Shown: positions 26,601 to 35,637 of the stretch, piece by piece | Layout: each line of letters starts with the position of its first letter | Numbering within the stretch: the first letter of the stretch is position 1 | Notes under the pieces: model-generated | What the model was told of the DNA's origin: nothing | What the model saw: the letters and a program-made list of their open reading frames with translations, nothing else | The model's database searches: none | Position numbers and translations under genes: made by a program | Assembly (NCBI GenBank): GCA_045651685.1 | Contig: JAZRSV010000020.1 | Location: 1 to 64,000 of the forward strand | DNA: 64,000 nt | Source of the DNA: CAKVLS01 sp045651685 | Lineage (GTDB): Bacteria; Bacillota; Clostridia; Christensenellales; UBA1242 | Direction: 5' to 3'

Positions 26601-28449
26601 GAGTTGGTACTGGCAAGGTAAACGATGAAGAGGTGACCTTATATGTGCCTCTAGTGATTGATGTAGAGCCATGAAGTCCTGCAGAAAAGTTAATGTTGTA
26701 GTTATTTGTTTGATAAGCTGGATTAAGCGAAATACTTCCATAACTGCCAGCTACCCAAGTATATGTAGATCCATCTTGCCAAGAAGTTTGGGAAATGATC
26801 GATGTTACTGTTATTCTCCAATAGCTAAGAGCATAACCTTTTTTTACAGAAATGATTACATCTTTCATAGGATCTTCTACTGTTTCTCTAGTATAAGTCA
26901 CTTGTGTTACAGAAGTTGTCACGATAGAGTTCTGTTTAATATTTATTGTATATTCGGTTGGTATTGCTCTAGCAACAATTTTTAGTTCGCTACACAAAGT
27001 TGCTGCTTTGTTAAGAGTTAGCTTATATGCAGAAGATGATATTGACCACCCACTTGTTAACTCTACACCGTCAGCGATAACCTTAAAATATTCTCTATCA
27101 GTATTAGCAGGCTTGCTATAACCTATGTCTTCGACATATGTTAATATCATGTTCAAACCAGTAGTATTATATGTCCAAGTTGTAGGAGCACTATCTATAG
27201 TAAATCTGTTAAGATCATATGTTATGTTGATAGTTGTTGTGACAGACTTTGCTGTTATCTCAATGTCTCCATCAATAATGCCACTTTTGATCCAAAGTCT
27301 GTTGCTTGTTGAAGCTACCTCATAATTTTCTTTAATATTTTCTAATACAACACCATTTATCTTAATAACAATTTGGTCTTTTAGTAGTCTGTAGTCCTCA
27401 TGTATAGGATTTAATACTACATACCAAGTATTACCTTGCAATACTTGCAATGGATCGTATGTGATAGAACCAGCATAAGCTGAATATTCTGTATCTGTTA
27501 AGTTGTATGTGATGTGTGCAACTTTTTGAGAACCATTTATATGTACACAAAGAACATCTGTCACTTTGTCAGCAGGTATAGTCACGCGACCTGTTGCTTT
27601 GTCCCAGATAAAATCTTCTTCTGCCATAAATTCGCCATCACTAGTTGCGTATGTTATTGCTATTGTATCTGGCAACTCATAAAATTTTTCTGCTGTAACA
27701 GTAAAAGATATTTCTTGGCCTAAAGTAATTGCAATATCTTCTTGATCTGAAGTCACGCGACTAAAGAATGTTTTTAACACTAATGGTTGAGCGTTCCAGA
27801 TAATTTCGACATTGCCTGTTACATATTGGTTTTTTAATACAACAGTACCGGTACTTCTATCATATGTATAAGCTTCGGGATTGTCTAAAAGGCTTACACC
27901 ACCTACGGCAATTTCGTAAGGAGCTGGATACAAGATAGAGCCTGCAGGTGCAGAAAACTTTGCACCAACCTGACCAAATCTTTCGATATACATTAAGTCA
28001 GACTCGACAATAGCACTAGATGATGTAATTTCTACACTATAGATAGTAGGTGTCATTTTTGATCTGCAAGATATCTCAATGTCACCAGTTATAGCGTCAC
28101 CACTAATTATCAATGTACCATTGTAAGAGTCAAAGGTATAAGCATCGCTAACACTGCCACCAATCATGACAGATATAGACTCATGGTCAAGCTCAACATA
28201 ACCGGCTCCAAAATCGATATCCATATCAATAGCAAAATCAACACCATTTGTTGCTGTCATGTGTGATTCTTGATCAACAATGTTAATACCTGTTAGATTA
28301 TAGGTTACTGTATATGATTCGCCTGCAGCATAGGCACTGCTCGAAGTTTTTAAGCTAATAAAACTTGCAGCACCAACCATAGATGCTAATAAAAATACGG
28401 CTATCAAAAATAAATTAAGTCTCTTATTTAGACTTTTTAATAGTCTCAT
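23647..28449 (-). CDS. Giant membrane-anchored repeat protein (InlB-type/Flg_new repeats)
   Basis: A 1600-residue exported protein. Start at 28449, 7 nt after GGAGG (a GTG inside that site opens the frame earlier). A signal peptide with a basic N-terminus and hydrophobic core ends near AYAAG. Two repeat families alternate: about seven copies of a ~75-residue unit with GSW-x(2)G-x(2)F-x-W-x(4)YG-x-VTLTAxY, and a second with YDLT/YNLT and an xVDGV turn, ending in InlB-like FDGWTIEG/YTVVFxDGD units. A C-terminal membrane helix (GAVVLIVTIIIIVAV) and KKRKKGF tail anchor it; there is no LPXTG. Likely an adhesin or stalk. No enzymatic domain is seen. Confidence 0.85.
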   Translation of the reverse strand: MRLLKSLNKRLNLFLIAVFLLASMVGAASFISLKTSSSAYAAGESYTVTYNLTGINIVDQESHMTATNGVDFAIDMDIDFGAGYVELDHESISVMIGGSVSDAYTFDSYNGTLIISGDAITGDIEISCRSKMTPTIYSVEITSSSAIVESDLMYIERFGQVGAKFSAPAGSILYPAPYEIAVGGVSLLDNPEAYTYDRSTGTVVLKNQYVTGNVEIIWNAQPLVLKTFFSRVTSDQEDIAITLGQEISFTVTAEKFYELPDTIAITYATSDGEFMAEEDFIWDKATGRVTIPADKVTDVLCVHINGSQKVAHITYNLTDTEYSAYAGSITYDPLQVLQGNTWYVVLNPIHEDYRLLKDQIVIKINGVVLENIKENYEVASTSNRLWIKSGIIDGDIEITAKSVTTTINITYDLNRFTIDSAPTTWTYNTTGLNMILTYVEDIGYSKPANTDREYFKVIADGVELTSGWSISSSAYKLTLNKAATLCSELKIVARAIPTEYTINIKQNSIVTTSVTQVTYTRETVEDPMKDVIISVKKGYALSYWRITVTSIISQTSWQDGSTYTWVAGSYGSISLNPAYQTNNYNINFSAGLHGSTSITRGTYKVTSSSFTLPVPTPDEHYTFVKWQITSTDADSSWVVGEDFAINSSGNYGNVDVTAIYELTRYTITLDPLFGSLTGPTVFYYTVETETMQDLETPTAPAQFVFTKWVIQEPVGSWTAGDYVWGGVGSYGDVVVVAQYEEVKYTITFVAGEHGTYDMTPIEYTAGQPTIVLPTIDIDDHWEFDAWKVVESDGSWDQESIFIYSPSEYGNITLRPDFMLHLYTINLEVTDFGNLSNTYYHYTYLDTTMPTLETPTTLNDGYEFACWQVKESVGSWVAGETFSWKAENYGDVTLTAVYNALQSQYTIEYWTETLSGDSYELLPENIVVGSGTTWNTITETPADLRGFTFNSTHKDNVLTHTLQGYGTEVYVLFYDRDTYTIKYTLTNLTEQSATVYSRVYDPYSTLYGEPFYVYLQPNTDDYHLNVDYITFKVDGVEDDVTFTKAATSNRLFFEAGSIAGDLEIIAEGRLNAFDITYELTGVEITEDGETDYTKIEYKTGLKIPLTLLWDSVQYTYPTTNTVQVYVDDVLIETGYAVSTAGGYIQLYQAAAVGDIKIVASAAYREYTVTINADEPITIKYNVTTNIELPDHIKDGYTLTHYTFVANSYNAAWQTRFGGTTIETFEVGTGMTGNVTLTPRYEIITYKLTFKAGTHGNGSPVDYDYNIELTTLLSDLPVFEAAQGYRFDKWVITHSNGSWTVDEDFEWQPGNYGHATITAMFVGRDDTQYVVRHYYENLQGGFIQDTSKTQRLQGVTDSLITADVLTKTGYVFDDTNTQNATQGVIAANGSLVLKVYYRLTLHEIAFVSDNTAYGNVDINKAEGVKYGTPITVQGNQVVIGTTLVSALPTQQTATHVYNFVEWQGLQDTVEENLTITATFARDVRYYTIIFKDGDTVITTQELTYNEKPVYDGEIPTRQNTEKVKYTFDGWTIEGASQVYTSLPAVVDDTVFVAHFAVETTPEPTAPAGNNMMIIYIAAGGGAVVLIVTIIIIVAVKKRKKGF

Positions 28450-28547
28450 TTTTATCCTCCTCACTAGATGTATATATTATATTTATATAATAACTAATTT
28501 TACATATATTAGGCAACCAAATAGCTCCTAAAAGTTAGTTATTTTTA

Positions 28548-29066
28548 TTATAGTTTATTAAAACTTTGTTTTGCTTGATATATTAGTTGTGAGACATATT
28601 TGCTTTTTATCTCTCTATACATCGCTCTATCGGTCGAGATAAGATTGATAATTTGCTTTTTGTGGTCAGAATAGGCTTGGGCCTTGGTAGGATTGGCAAG
28701 CAAATAATCTCGCAAAATAACAAACTCGTTATACCTATCTGTACCAATTACAACCAAATGTATATGCACATCTCCATCACCAGTTTCGCTCTGGCTAGAT
28801 GCAAAAAATTGGTATATATCTGTTTTGCTTTTTTGGCTGCCAAAATAACCGTTTTGTTCTAGCACTTTGGCAAACTCATCTAGCTGTACGCTACTGTCTA
28901 CCCCTAGCAAAACATCAATTATATTTTTGCCATACATATTGGGTATTGCTGTAGAACCAACATGCTCTACACAAACATTTTTGCCAAATATATCTTGCAA
29001 TTTTTGTTGTATTAAAAGGTATAGCTTTTTGTTTTTTGCATAGTTTTGTTTTTTTAATTTTACCAT
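28548..29066 (-). CDS. GrpB/UPF0157 family protein
   Basis: A 172-residue protein of the GrpB family, which has a nucleotidyltransferase-like fold. Family marks are VEHVGSTAIPNMYGKNIIDVLLGV (34-57) and HIHLVVIG near the middle. Biochemical function is not established for most members. GAGG precedes the ATG. The protein is full length and stands alone. Confidence 0.85.
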   Translation of the reverse strand: MVKLKKQNYAKNKKLYLLIQQKLQDIFGKNVCVEHVGSTAIPNMYGKNIIDVLLGVDSSVQLDEFAKVLEQNGYFGSQKSKTDIYQFFASSQSETGDGDVHIHLVVIGTDRYNEFVILRDYLLANPTKAQAYSDHKKQIINLISTDRAMYREIKSKYVSQLIYQAKQSFNKL

Positions 29067-29236
29067 AACAACCTCTTACGGCTTTAGTATACCAGTTTTT
29101 TTATTTAATGTCATACTAATAGCGCCCTTATATAGAATATAAGAGTCAAAATTGATATTAAAGTTATTATATAAAGTTTGCTATAAAATCTGTCTTGTGT
29201 TAAAATGTTTTATATAAAAAAGGGGATATTTTTGTT

Positions 29237-30382
29237 ATGGACGAAATAAAACCATCAACCAGCAATGGTAGCGCAAAAAGTCTTAAATGTTCTAACTGCG
29301 GTTCTTCAAACTTTATACAAAGTTCTTACGAAGTATTTAAGTGTGCATATTGCGGTTCGACTGTACAACTAACCAACGACTTACGAGACAAGTTTATATC
29401 TAACATAGATGTCGCTGGCAAATCTAACGACACATTGCATCTGATACAAGCAACCAAGTCAGAAGAAGATTTTATCAAAGAATCTCTTATCTCACTAGGT
29501 ATGAATCCTGACACTCCAGACGATGTTTTGCAAGCTGCTTTTGGCGAAGTAAAGACAAACTATTCTTACTACCTAGCATTAGAAGTAGAATATAATGTTA
29601 TAAAAATTTCTAGCAAGGCAGAGCCATCTACTTTGCGCCAAGAAGAAACTCTTGCCGATCCAGAGCAATCATCATCTTATCTAACTTGCGTCAAGGTGCC
29701 AGAAAAAGAAGTCACTCCACTATCTAGAGTATTGATGGAAGATCTTGAAGCAATAGATAAAAAGTTTGTGACAACATCTTTGACAAAAACAAAAGCAAAA
29801 GAATTAAAATTGCACATACCGGATAGACAGATTATTGACGAGGCAATTGATGAAAGAGTAGAACATATCAAACAAAGCGTATTTGGCAAAGTAAAAAATT
29901 CTAACATCACAATTGTGCCAACAATAAAGAAAATTGACCTATATATTGCTCCCGAATACTCGGTCGACTACGAATATCAGGGCAAAACATACACAATTAG
30001 GTCATTTGCGTACGATATCAGATCAGAAGAAGACCAACCGGTCGCTAAAAAAGCTTTGTCAAAAAGAGTGAAAAAAACATCCCTTTCTTGCGCATTGACA
30101 TCAATGGCAATGTCAACTATTGCAATAATTTTTGCCCTAGTACATTTGTGTGTATTAAAAACTAAAAACTTCTTGCCAATTGATGCTACCTTAATCGTAC
30201 TATCTCTTATAGTATTTGCAATAACAAAAATAATTAACAAAATTGTAATTGTAAAACTTAAAAAGAATACTTTTGAGAAAAAGCGAAAGCAGGTATTTGC
30301 TCACTTTGCCCAAAACAAAGCCTTGCCTCAACTAACTAATATTGACAAGGCTACCGCAGATAATTGTGTGAGGTGGTATTAA
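29237..30382 (+). CDS. Zinc-ribbon protein with two C-terminal TM helices
   Basis: A 381-residue protein. The N-terminus has CSNCGSSNF and FKCAYCGS, a four-cysteine zinc ribbon (about residues 18-42). A long soluble region of unknown fold follows, then two membrane helices (about 287-307 and 315-340) and a basic tail. Coupled to the next gene: its stop is 1 nt before the lipoprotein ATG. GGGGAT is the ribosome site. Role unknown; it may help place or sense the surface lipoprotein. Confidence 0.7.
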   Translation: MDEIKPSTSNGSAKSLKCSNCGSSNFIQSSYEVFKCAYCGSTVQLTNDLRDKFISNIDVAGKSNDTLHLIQATKSEEDFIKESLISLGMNPDTPDDVLQAAFGEVKTNYSYYLALEVEYNVIKISSKAEPSTLRQEETLADPEQSSSYLTCVKVPEKEVTPLSRVLMEDLEAIDKKFVTTSLTKTKAKELKLHIPDRQIIDEAIDERVEHIKQSVFGKVKNSNITIVPTIKKIDLYIAPEYSVDYEYQGKTYTIRSFAYDIRSEEDQPVAKKALSKRVKKTSLSCALTSMAMSTIAIIFALVHLCVLKTKNFLPIDATLIVLSLIVFAITKIINKIVIVKLKKNTFEKKRKQVFAHFAQNKALPQLTNIDKATADNCVRWY

Positions 30383-30383
30383 T

Positions 30384-31508
30384 ATGCAAAAGATAAGTAA
30401 TATATTTGTTATAATTGCCATGGCATTATGTAGCATCGCAATGATTGCATGCGCGGCAAAACCACTACCAGAAAGAATCTCGATAAAAGCTGCTTTTAAT
30501 CAAACAGAACTTTATTTGCAAGATTCGGTTATGTCATTAGAAGCAATAATTTATCCAGCAGAAGCAGAACATAACACCGAGGTGACATGGTCATCTTCTA
30601 ACACAAATGTTGTGCAAGTAAATGATTTGGGATATTGCAAAGCGATTAGTTGTGGCACAGCAGTTATCACAGCAAAAACATCTAATAACAAAAAAGCTAC
30701 ATATACCATTACTGTATCAAACAAACCCGTAAACTCTGTATCAGTATCTGCAGAGTACACTCTTGTGACAGTTGGCAGTCAACAAAACTTGAGTGCTGTT
30801 GTAAAACCAAACGATGCTGCAGACAAAAATGTAGTATGGACCAGTTCTAACCCTGCCGTTATAGAGGTGACCGAAACAGGCGTCGCAACTGCAAAAAGTT
30901 TAGGCACTGCTACAATAACAGCAACTGCTGCAAGTGGCGTTTCTGACAGCATAACAATAACAGTAGCTAGCGAAGTACCAGTAGAATCATTATCATTAAA
31001 CAAAACTGGACACGACTTGAGACTTTACTCTTCTTACACATTAAGCTACACTGCCTACCCAACTAATGCAACAAATACAGAAGTGACTTGGCATAGTTCT
31101 GATCCAACCACTGTAGAAGTTGACCAAAATGGTAAAATAACAGCTCTAAAACCAGGCTCTGCAACAATAACAATAACCAGTAGCAATGGCAAAACAAAAT
31201 CTTGTCATGTAAGCGTATACGAAGTGCACGCATCAAGAGTAGATATTAATTTGGGCGGTGGCGTAAATCAAGAACTTAATAATCTAAAAGTTGGCGATAC
31301 TTATAAACTAACTTACAAAGCTATAGCCGAAAACTGGCCAACAGGAGACTCTGTTGTGACAGACATTGGTGTATGGTCAAGCTCTAATCATGAAGTAGCA
31401 ACTATAGAGCAAGACGGTACTATAACAATACACGGCACAGGCATGACCATAATAAAAGTTCAAGTTGGATCAAAAGAAAGTTCAATTCCACTTACTATTT
31501 ATAGTTAA
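30384..31508 (+). CDS. BIG2 (Ig-like) domain lipoprotein
   Basis: A 374-residue exported protein with a lipoprotein signal (lipobox MIAC, C23) and four Ig-like BIG2 domains of about 80-85 residues. Each has the marker V-x-W-(S/T)SS-x-P/N...V...G-x-(A/I)-T-A-x(3)G-x-A-x-I-T, seen at about 62-110, 144-192, 230-278 and 325-370. Such domains act as spacers or adhesins. Translated in tandem with the zinc-ribbon gene and closed by its own terminator. Confidence 0.9.
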   Translation: MQKISNIFVIIAMALCSIAMIACAAKPLPERISIKAAFNQTELYLQDSVMSLEAIIYPAEAEHNTEVTWSSSNTNVVQVNDLGYCKAISCGTAVITAKTSNNKKATYTITVSNKPVNSVSVSAEYTLVTVGSQQNLSAVVKPNDAADKNVVWTSSNPAVIEVTETGVATAKSLGTATITATAASGVSDSITITVASEVPVESLSLNKTGHDLRLYSSYTLSYTAYPTNATNTEVTWHSSDPTTVEVDQNGKITALKPGSATITITSSNGKTKSCHVSVYEVHASRVDINLGGGVNQELNNLKVGDTYKLTYKAIAENWPTGDSVVTDIGVWSSSNHEVATIEQDGTITIHGTGMTIIKVQVGSKESSIPLTIYS

Positions 31509-31518
31509 ACATATAAAA

Positions 31519-31541
31519 AACAACCAGCAAAAATGGTTGTT
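31519..31541 (+). terminator. Terminator of the BIG2 operon
   Basis: AACAACCA/TGGTTGTT followed by T7. Confidence 0.9.
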
Positions 31542-31620
31542 TTTTTATGACTGTTTTATAAAAATATTTTGCAAACATTTTTTTGTATGATAAAATATAA
31601 TAAACAAAGGAGAAAATTAT

Positions 31621-31998
31621 ATGAAACAAAAATTTTATATTTGCGAAACATGTGGACAAATGATAGCTATGGTAAAACCTACCGTTGTACCAGTAAAATG
31701 CTGTGGTCAAAACATGACAGAATTAGAAGCAAACACTTTTGAGGCTGCTACCGAAAAACATATACCAGTATACACTGTAGAAAATGGCAAAGTACATGTG
31801 ACAGTTGGTTCTGTAGAACACCCTATGGGCGCAGACCATTATATTGAGTGGATTTCACTACAAACTAACAAAGGCAACCAAAGAAAAGTTCTTGCACCTA
31901 ATGACAAACCTCAAGCTTGCTTTGCTATATGCGAAGGCGAAGAAGTAGAAGCAGTTTATGCTTATTGCAACCTACATAGCCTTTGGGTTAACAAATAA
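31621..31998 (+). CDS. dfx: Desulfoferrodoxin (superoxide reductase)
   Basis: Reduces superoxide to peroxide in the cytoplasm of anaerobes. Both iron sites are visible: the desulforedoxin-like centre I (C8, C11, C27, C28) and the catalytic centre II (EKHIP H47, EHP H67, H73, CNLH C116 and H119). At 125 residues it is a standard two-domain enzyme. AAAGGAG precedes the ATG. Single gene; its presence points to an anaerobe exposed to some oxygen. Confidence 0.96.
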   Translation: MKQKFYICETCGQMIAMVKPTVVPVKCCGQNMTELEANTFEAATEKHIPVYTVENGKVHVTVGSVEHPMGADHYIEWISLQTNKGNQRKVLAPNDKPQACFAICEGEEVEAVYAYCNLHSLWVNK

Positions 31999-32005
31999 TA
32001 ATTAA

Positions 32006-32035
32006 AAAACACCTTGCAAACTGCAAGGTGTTTTT
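32006..32035. terminator. Two-way terminator between dfx and the MFS gene
   Basis: AAAACACCTTGCA/TGCAAGGTGTTTT with flanking T and A runs. Confidence 0.9.
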
Positions 32036-32037
32036 TT

Positions 32038-33243
32038 TTATTCTATTTCGTTGTTTTGTAGGTAGTTAACCAGCTTGCGTCTTAAACGCTCCTCCATAAT
32101 ATGTGTATATATAGAATATACAAGCAATGCAGCTATCATAACAAAAAACACTGGTATAACCGAACCAAATATCATAACAATAATTGGTGCAAACATTTGA
32201 CCAACAATAATACCATCTTGTCTAGCAAGCAACGCCCTATTGTTGGCACCTATTAGCTTGCACTTGGTCATAAATGAGTTCATCATAAAGTAAGAACATA
32301 ATGAGTATGTAAAACCAAATACAAACATCATAATATATACAACCAAATAACTTTGTACAAATGGTATAACACCTAATGGTACTGCACATACCAAACCACA
32401 AATTGTATTAACTATGCGCAAATCAAATTTTTTGTTTAGATATGTGACAAGCAATGCTCCTGCAAGATTTGCCGCTTGAAACATTGCTGTTAGATAACCT
32501 GCTTTTGCAAATGTTGGCACATCTATAAACAAGTGCAATGTATACATATTTGTAAAAGGATCTATAACACAAAAGATTGTATAAAACAAAAAGTATTGTG
32601 TGACAAAATGTTTTACAATATTTTTGCGTTTTTGCTTTAGCAATGGGTCTTGATCATACGCCACTGCTGCATTAGAAATAAAGTCTTTGTTAAAGCCAGC
32701 TTTGCCTTTGTTGATAAGAAAGTATATAAACAAAGGCAACACACTTATTAAATATAGCGCTGTACTAAAAATAATAAGTGCTGTAGCATTCCAGTCGATA
32801 AATAAGCCACCAGCTATACAAGCAACGATAGCGCTTATTGCCTCAACTATACGAGTGTAGGTTAAATTTTTTGATGTCTTTTTTTGACTGGTATAATTTA
32901 GCAACACACCTGCGGCATTGTTCTTAAATGACATATTAATACCATAACTGATAGTCACAAGTATCAAACCAATCACCATAAAGTCTTCTAAAAAGATTAG
33001 TGAAATATTGTATATAAGCAGCGGCATTAATCTTAATATTAATGTAAACTGCGGATAATTGTTAAACAACTTTTTGAAAACATGGTTAGAGATAATTCTG
33101 CAAAGGTTTTGTCCAAACAAAAACAAAACTGCCAATCTCAAACTACCTGTAGCTTTATATACCATAAGTGGTATAAAAGTACCTACCAAAGAAGTCGCAA
33201 AGTTTCCTACAAATTTATGAAAATTTAATAATTTGAATTGCAT
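32038..33243 (-). CDS. MFS-type membrane transporter
   Basis: A 401-residue protein with about 12 hydrophobic segments in two halves joined by a polar loop (around KGKAGFNKDF...KQKRKN), the MFS layout. The conserved loop motifs are weak, so the substrate cannot be guessed. The frame opens with a TTG at 33264; the ATG at 33243 is preferred, preceded by GAAGG. Confidence 0.75.
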   Translation of the reverse strand: MQFKLLNFHKFVGNFATSLVGTFIPLMVYKATGSLRLAVLFLFGQNLCRIISNHVFKKLFNNYPQFTLILRLMPLLIYNISLIFLEDFMVIGLILVTISYGINMSFKNNAAGVLLNYTSQKKTSKNLTYTRIVEAISAIVACIAGGLFIDWNATALIIFSTALYLISVLPLFIYFLINKGKAGFNKDFISNAAVAYDQDPLLKQKRKNIVKHFVTQYFLFYTIFCVIDPFTNMYTLHLFIDVPTFAKAGYLTAMFQAANLAGALLVTYLNKKFDLRIVNTICGLVCAVPLGVIPFVQSYLVVYIMMFVFGFTYSLCSYFMMNSFMTKCKLIGANNRALLARQDGIIVGQMFAPIIVMIFGSVIPVFFVMIAALLVYSIYTHIMEERLRRKLVNYLQNNEIE

Positions 33244-33397
33244 TATTTTTTTACCTTCGCTCAATTATATCAAATATTTATTTTTAAGCAAACTAAACAA
33301 CCACTTTTGTATAATTAATTGTTTTTTTAGCTGCTTTTGTGCACAATAAGCCTTGTTTGTGATATATTATTAGTAGATACTTTTTTAGGGGGATAAT

Positions 33398-33862
33398 ATG
33401 GAAGAGTACGAAAAATTATCTGACAATTGTAAAATTCGTTGGATAGAAAATTTTGAATTAACTACACAAAAACACACTCAAGTTAGCGCATATGTTTTTA
33501 ACGAAAATAACGAACTACTAATTGTACGCAACGAAAATACTTGGACCGTACCTGGTGGGCACCCAGAAAATACCGAAAAACCTAGCGAAACTTTAGCTAG
33601 AGAGCTTATGGAAGAAGCTTGTGTGACTCTAAAAGAAGAACAATATATCGGCGCTGTAGAAGTTGTAGAAAATGGCGAAACATACTATCAACTACGCTAT
33701 GTCGCTAGAGTTAACGAGTTGTTGCCTTTTAGCCAAGAATGGGAAATTAGCGAAAGACTTTTTGTCAGTCTTGAAGATTTGCCAAACTACATCAAGTGGT
33801 CAAAAGGTATAACCTTTGCAGCACAAATACAATCTGCGCTAAAAGCACTAAAAAATAAATAA
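33398..33862 (+). CDS. Nudix hydrolase
   Basis: A 154-residue Nudix protein. The box reads GGHPENTEKPSETLARELMEEA (about 52-73): one residue longer than the strict G-x5-E pattern, as PENTEKPSE shows, but with the REx2EE core kept. It probably acts on a nucleoside diphosphate derivative. GGGG precedes the ATG by 7 nt. Single gene. Confidence 0.85.
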   Translation: MEEYEKLSDNCKIRWIENFELTTQKHTQVSAYVFNENNELLIVRNENTWTVPGGHPENTEKPSETLARELMEEACVTLKEEQYIGAVEVVENGETYYQLRYVARVNELLPFSQEWEISERLFVSLEDLPNYIKWSKGITFAAQIQSALKALKNK

Positions 33863-33872
33863 TACAAATAAA

Positions 33873-33898
33873 AAAGATACCAAATAATTGGTATCTTT
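33873..33898. terminator. Two-way terminator
   Basis: AAAGATACCAAAT/ATTGGTATCTTT between the convergent Nudix and beta-helix genes. Confidence 0.88.
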
Positions 33899-33901
33899 TT
33901 T

Positions 33902-35464
33902 TTATTCTACAGATTCTGGTGTCAATATTTCTATTTGACCATTTGTTTCATAATATTTTTTTAGATTGTCTATGTTATATACTTCACCAGAGTCAAAACC
34001 TTCACCAAACTCATACCATCTTGCATCATAAAAAGTTAATGTAGTATTGTTTAAGTCGCTTGCAAATATATATGTTGAATATACAACCCTTTCTATCCTG
34101 TTATTAACAATTAATACTGAAGCGTCTTGGACTGCATCGATACTTAAAATTCCACTTGCTTCGTGTGCGCAGTTGTTAGCAATTATTATTTTGCCAGAAA
34201 CTGCTCGACCTGATGAATGACCCGAAATAGAAGCAACTACACCTGATTGATATGAAGTGCAATTTACAACTTTTAGATTATTAACACCTTTTGTAATTTC
34301 TACACCAGCACTGCCAATGCAGGCAAATTCACAATTTTTTACAACTATATTTTCTGCCTTTACCCCTATTCTTACGCCTGAAGCACTACCATGTGCTTCT
34401 GAAGTAAAATGACAGTTTTGGACTGTAAAGTTTTTGATAGAATGTTTATAAGTGCCACCATTGTCAGCATTGCTAATATCGACAAAAGATCTATCTGCTT
34501 CTGGTGAAACAAAATTAATATTTTGTATTTTTATATTTTCATACTTACTATTATTTTGGCTTAAGGCAGAAACAGATATAGATATATCGTAGTCCTCACC
34601 ATCGCTTGTTATGACAATATTTTCCATTCCATGGTCAAAAACCATACCTTGTGTATTTTCTACATAAAGATCCTTCTTGATGTATATTACTTTATTACTA
34701 ATATCATATCCCTCAAATTGAAGACCATCTGTCATAATAACATATTCACTTTCGTCCATTGTTTGCCATTCGCCAATATGTTGGCAAGTAGGACACACTC
34801 TAGCCTTTTGCAATTTGTTATCTTCAGTACATGAGTAGTTGTATTCATATTCAAAGCCAGTAAGACTTGCACTTTCTGCTTCAGAATACATATCAATATC
34901 TATAGAACCTTCAAATGTTTGTGAACCATAAAAATCTTGTGTTGCAAGCATTCTTAATTCTAGATATATAGTGCCACCTTTGTGTACAACCAAATAATCA
35001 TCTACTTTTGCAGTAAAGTTTGTACCATTAATAGAATAGTACCATATAGTCATAAAGTCATCTACAGTATTGTTGATATCATTTACTTTGATGATAAGAT
35101 CTGAATTGTCCGAATATGTTGAGTTGTTTTTTACTTCAAAATAAAGCTTTGCTGACTGTTCATCATTGTTTACAGTTATTGGATCTTCAAATTCTAGTGT
35201 AATTTCTTCGTCTGCTCTTTCATCATCAAAACTAATAGCACTTAAAGATTCTTGCACTTCGTCACTGCCTGCACTATAAGACGAACCTTTGATTGTAGCA
35301 TTAACATATCTACCACCACTAATGTTAACATTAAAACCTGCATTGTACTTATAGTGGTTTCTTGCGATAGCCCATACAGTTGCGCCAACACCTGCTACAC
35401 ATGTAGTGACTGCAACAACGCAAATAAGTACCTTAAAGATAGACCATGATATTTTCTTTTTCAC
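33902..35464 (-). CDS. Exported beta-helix protein with N-terminal membrane segment
   Basis: A 520-residue protein with a GTG start, 6 nt after GGAGGG. An N-terminal hydrophobic segment (about 9-33, ICVVAVTTCVAGVGATVWAI) is a signal or anchor. Residues about 35-205 are beta-sandwich-like; a CPTC pair near 225 may bind metal; residues about 250-480 are parallel beta-helix repeats (NIKIQNINFVS, NIVVKNCEFA, NLKVVNCTS). It resembles the lipoprotein at 17948-19213 in design. Likely a wall or polysaccharide-facing protein. Confidence 0.75.
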   Translation of the reverse strand: MKKKISWSIFKVLICVVAVTTCVAGVGATVWAIARNHYKYNAGFNVNISGGRYVNATIKGSSYSAGSDEVQESLSAISFDDERADEEITLEFEDPITVNNDEQSAKLYFEVKNNSTYSDNSDLIIKVNDINNTVDDFMTIWYYSINGTNFTAKVDDYLVVHKGGTIYLELRMLATQDFYGSQTFEGSIDIDMYSEAESASLTGFEYEYNYSCTEDNKLQKARVCPTCQHIGEWQTMDESEYVIMTDGLQFEGYDISNKVIYIKKDLYVENTQGMVFDHGMENIVITSDGEDYDISISVSALSQNNSKYENIKIQNINFVSPEADRSFVDISNADNGGTYKHSIKNFTVQNCHFTSEAHGSASGVRIGVKAENIVVKNCEFACIGSAGVEITKGVNNLKVVNCTSYQSGVVASISGHSSGRAVSGKIIIANNCAHEASGILSIDAVQDASVLIVNNRIERVVYSTYIFASDLNNTTLTFYDARWYEFGEGFDSGEVYNIDNLKKYYETNGQIEILTPESVE

Positions 35465-35578
35465 TTTTACCCTCCATCAATATAAATATTTACATAAAAA
35501 TTATATCAAAATTTTATACTTTTGCACAACCGTTTGCAAGCAGTTTATACTCAAGGAATATTTTTATTAAACAAAAAA

Positions 35579-35605
35579 AACACACTTACCGTTTGCAAGT
35601 GTGTT
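35579..35605 (-). terminator. Terminator of the HAD gene
   Basis: AACACACTT/AAGTGTGTT with a T run on the minus strand. Confidence 0.8.
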
Positions 35606-35637
35606 TTTGTTAATTTATATCACTTATTATCAATATT

